Assembly (NCBI GenBank): GCA_025362815.1
Contig: JANYFG010000029.1
Coordinates: 1-44,230 of the forward strand
Length of the DNA: 44,230 nucleotides
From: Rhodospirillales bacterium
GTDB lineage: Bacteria; Pseudomonadota; Alphaproteobacteria; Acetobacterales; Acetobacteraceae
Direction: 5' to 3'
Below the pieces are notes generated by a model. The model worked only from the letters and a program-made list of their open reading frames with translations. It did no database searches and was not told the origin of the DNA. The translations under genes were made by a program, and so were the position numbers. Positions 42,011 to 44,230 of this stretch are shown one piece after another. Every line of letters begins with the position of its first letter. Position 1 is the stretch's first letter.

Positions 42011-42708
42011 TAAAGCAAGGCGAGGGGCTGGTCGTCTTTCAGCGTCACGCCTGACAGACGCCTTGTTCTCATCTGCCGAAGCAGCCATCGCAGCTTGGCC
42101 GCGGCGTCGGGAATGGCGAGCCCTTCGGGGCGGATGTTGGAGACGCAGTTGCGCTGGGCGTCGGTTCGGCCGCGATGGGGATTCCAGGTGAGGTAGGCGC
42201 CGAGACTGTCCGCCGATGACAGGCCGGGGCGCTCGCCGATCAGCACGAGCACGGCCTCGGCCTGCAAGGCGACACCGATGTCGTCGCCGATGGCCACGCG
42301 GGCCTGGGTTGCGATGATCACCGTCCCGTCGAGGCCCAAGGCCGCGATCAGCGGCGCTGCATGCCGTTGGGCCGCGATGGCGGACAGGCCGTCGGCCACC
42401 ACGATGGCGAGGCAGCCGGGGTGGGGCTCGAGCCGGCATTGTGGGTGCAGCCGCCTGCCGAGATCCGGGCGTAGCAGATAGCTGGCGCGGTCCGGCGCCT
42501 CGCTGTGCACGCAGGGGACGGCTATCCCGAGATCGCGTTGCAGCCGGGCGACATCGAGGGCCGCGTGCACGGCGTCGCGGGCGGCGGCGTGGTCGGCCTG
42601 GAATGCCAGATGGGCCACTGTCGGCACCGCATGGCCGACCCGGCCGAGCGCCACGCGGGCGGGGGTGAAGCGGCGCAGATCGGTCCATCGCGCGGGCGGC
42701 TGGCTCAT
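42010..42708 (-). CDS. eutC: Ethanolamine ammonia-lyase small subunit EutC
   Basis: The 232-aa light chain of coenzyme B12-dependent ethanolamine ammonia-lyase, which turns ethanolamine into acetaldehyde and ammonia. The signature IGERPGLSSADSLGAYLTWNP with the following GRTDAQRNCVSNIRPEGL is diagnostic, and HSEAPDRASYLLRPDLGRRL precedes it. Complete length. It overlaps the eutB stop by ATGA, so the two subunits are made in equal amounts. No other eut genes are in the window. Confidence 0.95.
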   Translation of the reverse strand: MSQPPARWTDLRRFTPARVALGRVGHAVPTVAHLAFQADHAAARDAVHAALDVARLQRDLGIAVPCVHSEAPDRASYLLRPDLGRRLHPQCRLEPHPGCLAIVVADGLSAIAAQRHAAPLIAALGLDGTVIIATQARVAIGDDIGVALQAEAVLVLIGERPGLSSADSLGAYLTWNPHRGRTDAQRNCVSNIRPEGLAIPDAAAKLRWLLRQMRTRRLSGVTLKDDQPLALL

Positions 42709-44054
42709 ATGGATAACAGGCTCATCGCGGCCGGGGGCAGCAGATCGGTGCCCGCGAAATCCATCCGCTCCAGCCAGGCCTCGAACTCCGGCGCCGGCCT
42801 GAGGCCGAGGGCGGCGCGCAGGTAAAGGGCGTCGTGGAAGGAGGTGCTCTGGTAGGACAGCATCACGTCATCCGCGCCGGGCACGCCCATCACGAAGCTG
42901 ACGCCGGCGACGCCGAGCAGGGTGAGCAGCCCGTCCATGTCGTCCTGATCGGCGTCGGCGTGGTTGGTGTAGCAAACGTCCACCCCCATCGGCAGGCCCA
43001 GCAGCTTGGCGCACATATGATCCTCGAGCCCCGCGCGGGTGATCTGCTTGGCGTCGGCCAGATATTCTGGGCCGATGAAGCCCACCACCGAGTTCACCAG
43101 AAGCGGGTCGAACGCACGGGCCACGGCGTAGGCGCGGGCTTCCAGCGTTTGTTGATCCACGCCGTGATGGGCGCCGGCGGACAGCGCGCTGCCCTGGCCG
43201 GTCTCGAAATACATCACGTTGGTGCCGACCGTGCCGCGCCGGAGGGACAAGGCGGCGTCCTGCGCCTCGCGCAACATAGCCAGCGTGATGCCGAACGACG
43301 CGTTGGTGCCCTGGGTGCCGCCGATCGACTGGAACACGAGGTCCACCGGCGCCCCGGCCGCGATGCAGCGCATCGTTGTGGTGACATGGGCGAGCACGCA
43401 GCTCTGGGTGGGGATGGCGAAGCGTGAGATGACGGTGTCGAGCATGTCGAGCAGGCGATGCGTCGTCTCGGGGCTGTCGGTGGCGGGGTTGATGCCGATC
43501 ACCGCATCGCCGGCGCCGAGCAGAAGCCCGTCGAGCGTGCTGGCGGCGATCCCGGCGAGGTCGTCCGTGGGGTGGTTGGGCTGCAGGCGGACGGAGAGGC
43601 GGCCGGGCAGGCCGATGGTGGAGCGAAAGGCCGAGGTGACGTGGCATTTCGCGGCCACCGAGATCAGGTCCTGCAGCCGCATGATCTTGCTCGCCGCCGC
43701 CACCATCTCGGGCGTGAGGCCGGCTTGGAGCGGCGCGGGATCGGAGGTTTCGAGCAGATGGTCGCGCAACCCGCCCACGGTGAGGTGGCTGATGGGCGCG
43801 AAGGCGGCCTTGTCATGGCCGTCGATGATCAGGCGCGTCACGTCGCACGCCTCGTACGGCACCAGGGCCTCGTTGAGGAACACAGAGAGCGGCAGGTCGG
43901 CCAACGCCATCTGGGCCGCGACGCGTTCGGTGGCGGAGCGCGCGGCGAGGCCCGCGAGGTGGTCGCCGGAGCGGGGCGGGCTTGCCTTGGCCATCAGATC
44001 CGCAAGCGTTGTAAACACAAAACGGTTGCCGCGCAGGGTGTGGGAATAGGGCAT
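42705..44054 (-). CDS. eutB: Ethanolamine ammonia-lyase large subunit EutB
   Basis: The 449-aa heavy chain carrying the active site and B12 binding. The N-terminal LRGNRFVFTTLADLMAKASPPRSGD aligns with the family start, so ATG 44054 is preferred over one at 44099. Other marks are CDVTRLIIDGHD, the RLQPNHPTDD substrate-side segment, the FQSIGGTQGTNASFGITLAMLREA stretch and CYTNHADADQDDMDGLL. Complete. Its upstream region (44055-44192) is shared with rplK on the other strand; no clear ribosome binding site is seen. Confidence 0.95.
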   Translation of the reverse strand: MPYSHTLRGNRFVFTTLADLMAKASPPRSGDHLAGLAARSATERVAAQMALADLPLSVFLNEALVPYEACDVTRLIIDGHDKAAFAPISHLTVGGLRDHLLETSDPAPLQAGLTPEMVAAASKIMRLQDLISVAAKCHVTSAFRSTIGLPGRLSVRLQPNHPTDDLAGIAASTLDGLLLGAGDAVIGINPATDSPETTHRLLDMLDTVISRFAIPTQSCVLAHVTTTMRCIAAGAPVDLVFQSIGGTQGTNASFGITLAMLREAQDAALSLRRGTVGTNVMYFETGQGSALSAGAHHGVDQQTLEARAYAVARAFDPLLVNSVVGFIGPEYLADAKQITRAGLEDHMCAKLLGLPMGVDVCYTNHADADQDDMDGLLTLLGVAGVSFVMGVPGADDVMLSYQSTSFHDALYLRAALGLRPAPEFEAWLERMDFAGTDLLPPAAMSLLSI

Positions 44055-44070
44055 GGGGCGATTATTCTTC

Positions 44071-44099
44071 TGGACACATTTCGAAAAAGCCTCTAGCAC
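44071..44099 (+). promoter_or_regulatory. Candidate rplK promoter
   Basis: TGGACA (44071-44076), a 17-nt spacer and TAGCAC (44094-44099) on the plus strand, some 95 nt upstream of rplK. It would let rplK be transcribed separately from nusG. Matches to consensus are moderate. Confidence 0.4.
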
Positions 44100-44123
44100 C
44101 CCGCTCTCATTCGGAACGCGGGA

Positions 44124-44156
44124 GACCTCGGGCCACGCATCGTGCGTGGGGAGGTC
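44124..44156 (+). promoter_or_regulatory. Structured leader of rplK
   Basis: A long hairpin: GACCTC (44124-44129) pairs with GAGGTC (44151-44156), then an internal loop, and CCACGCA (44133-44139) pairs with TGCGTGG (44143-44149). In many bacteria L1 represses its own rplKA mRNA through a leader site; whether this is such a site cannot be told by eye. Confidence 0.45.
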
Positions 44157-44192
44157 GCATGCACCGCGGTCCCTGGGAAAGAGCCTGGGATC

Positions 44193-44230
44193 ATGGCGAA
44201 GAAGATTGTTGGCTACATTAAGCTGCAGGT
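44193..44230 (+). CDS. rplK: 50S ribosomal protein L11, 5' end only
   Basis: The window ends 38 nt into the gene. The encoded start MAKKIVGYIKLQ is the conserved L11 N-terminus. L11 forms the GTPase-associated centre of the ribosome together with 23S rRNA helices 43-44. Its natural neighbour nusG lies 36 kb upstream on the same strand. Confidence 0.85.
   Translation, partial: MAKKIVGYIKLQ

Overview
The window is GC-rich bacterial DNA with dense, mostly alphaproteobacterial-type genes. SecE/NusG, RlmB, EutBC, BenE and Dpp-type ABC genes, a PEP-CTERM protein and many ATGA start/stop overlaps fit an Acetobacteraceae-like alphaproteobacterium. That placement is an inference from protein style and base composition, not a database result. 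There is no integrase, transposase, phage structural gene or CRISPR array.

Layout. (1) 1-8 kb: a PEP-CTERM surface protein, tRNA-Thr, a membrane diguanylate cyclase, a small unknown ORF, a 2-oxopent-4-enoate hydratase-like gene behind rlmB, tRNA-Tyr and tRNA-Gly, a YqjD/YqjE-like membrane pair, then tRNA-Trp-secE-nusG. The order Thr, Tyr, Gly, Trp, secE, nusG recalls the classic thrU-tyrU-glyT-thrT-tufB-secE-nusG-rplK region, opened up by other genes. (2) 8-17.7 kb: an hldE-like gene whose adenylyltransferase half lacks its catalytic motif, a tandem pair of degenerate GGDEF/EAL-like proteins, an ABC exporter with a histidine phosphatase, a SYLF protein, a YcgN-type protein, a DHDPS-family aldolase and a YgjP-type metalloprotease. 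(3) 17.7-26.6 kb, minus strand: a FAD oxidoreductase, two envelope proteins, and a four-gene unit (LLM flavin monooxygenase, FadJ-like enzyme, BenE-like transporter, M20 peptidase). (4) 26.6-30.8 kb, plus strand: a periplasmic protein, a DEAD-box helicase with a long leader, a GH10 xylanase and an alpha/beta hydrolase. (5) 30.9-38.7 kb: two deacylase genes (AstE/AspA-like and ArgE-like) divergent from a complete peptide ABC importer, which suggests uptake and deacylation of acylated amino acids or peptides. (6) 38.7-44.2 kb: two glycosyltransferases, an SH3/coiled-coil membrane protein, eutBC on the minus strand, and the first codons of rplK at the right edge.

Main observation: nusG (ends 8027) and rplK (starts 44193) are normally adjacent but here lie about 36 kb apart on the same strand. 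nusG is followed by a strong hairpin, and rplK has its own candidate promoter and a structured leader. Other points worth attention are the degenerate HldE domain, the tandem GGDEF/EAL-like pair, and two palindromic intergenic elements at 30766-30886 and 41910-42010.
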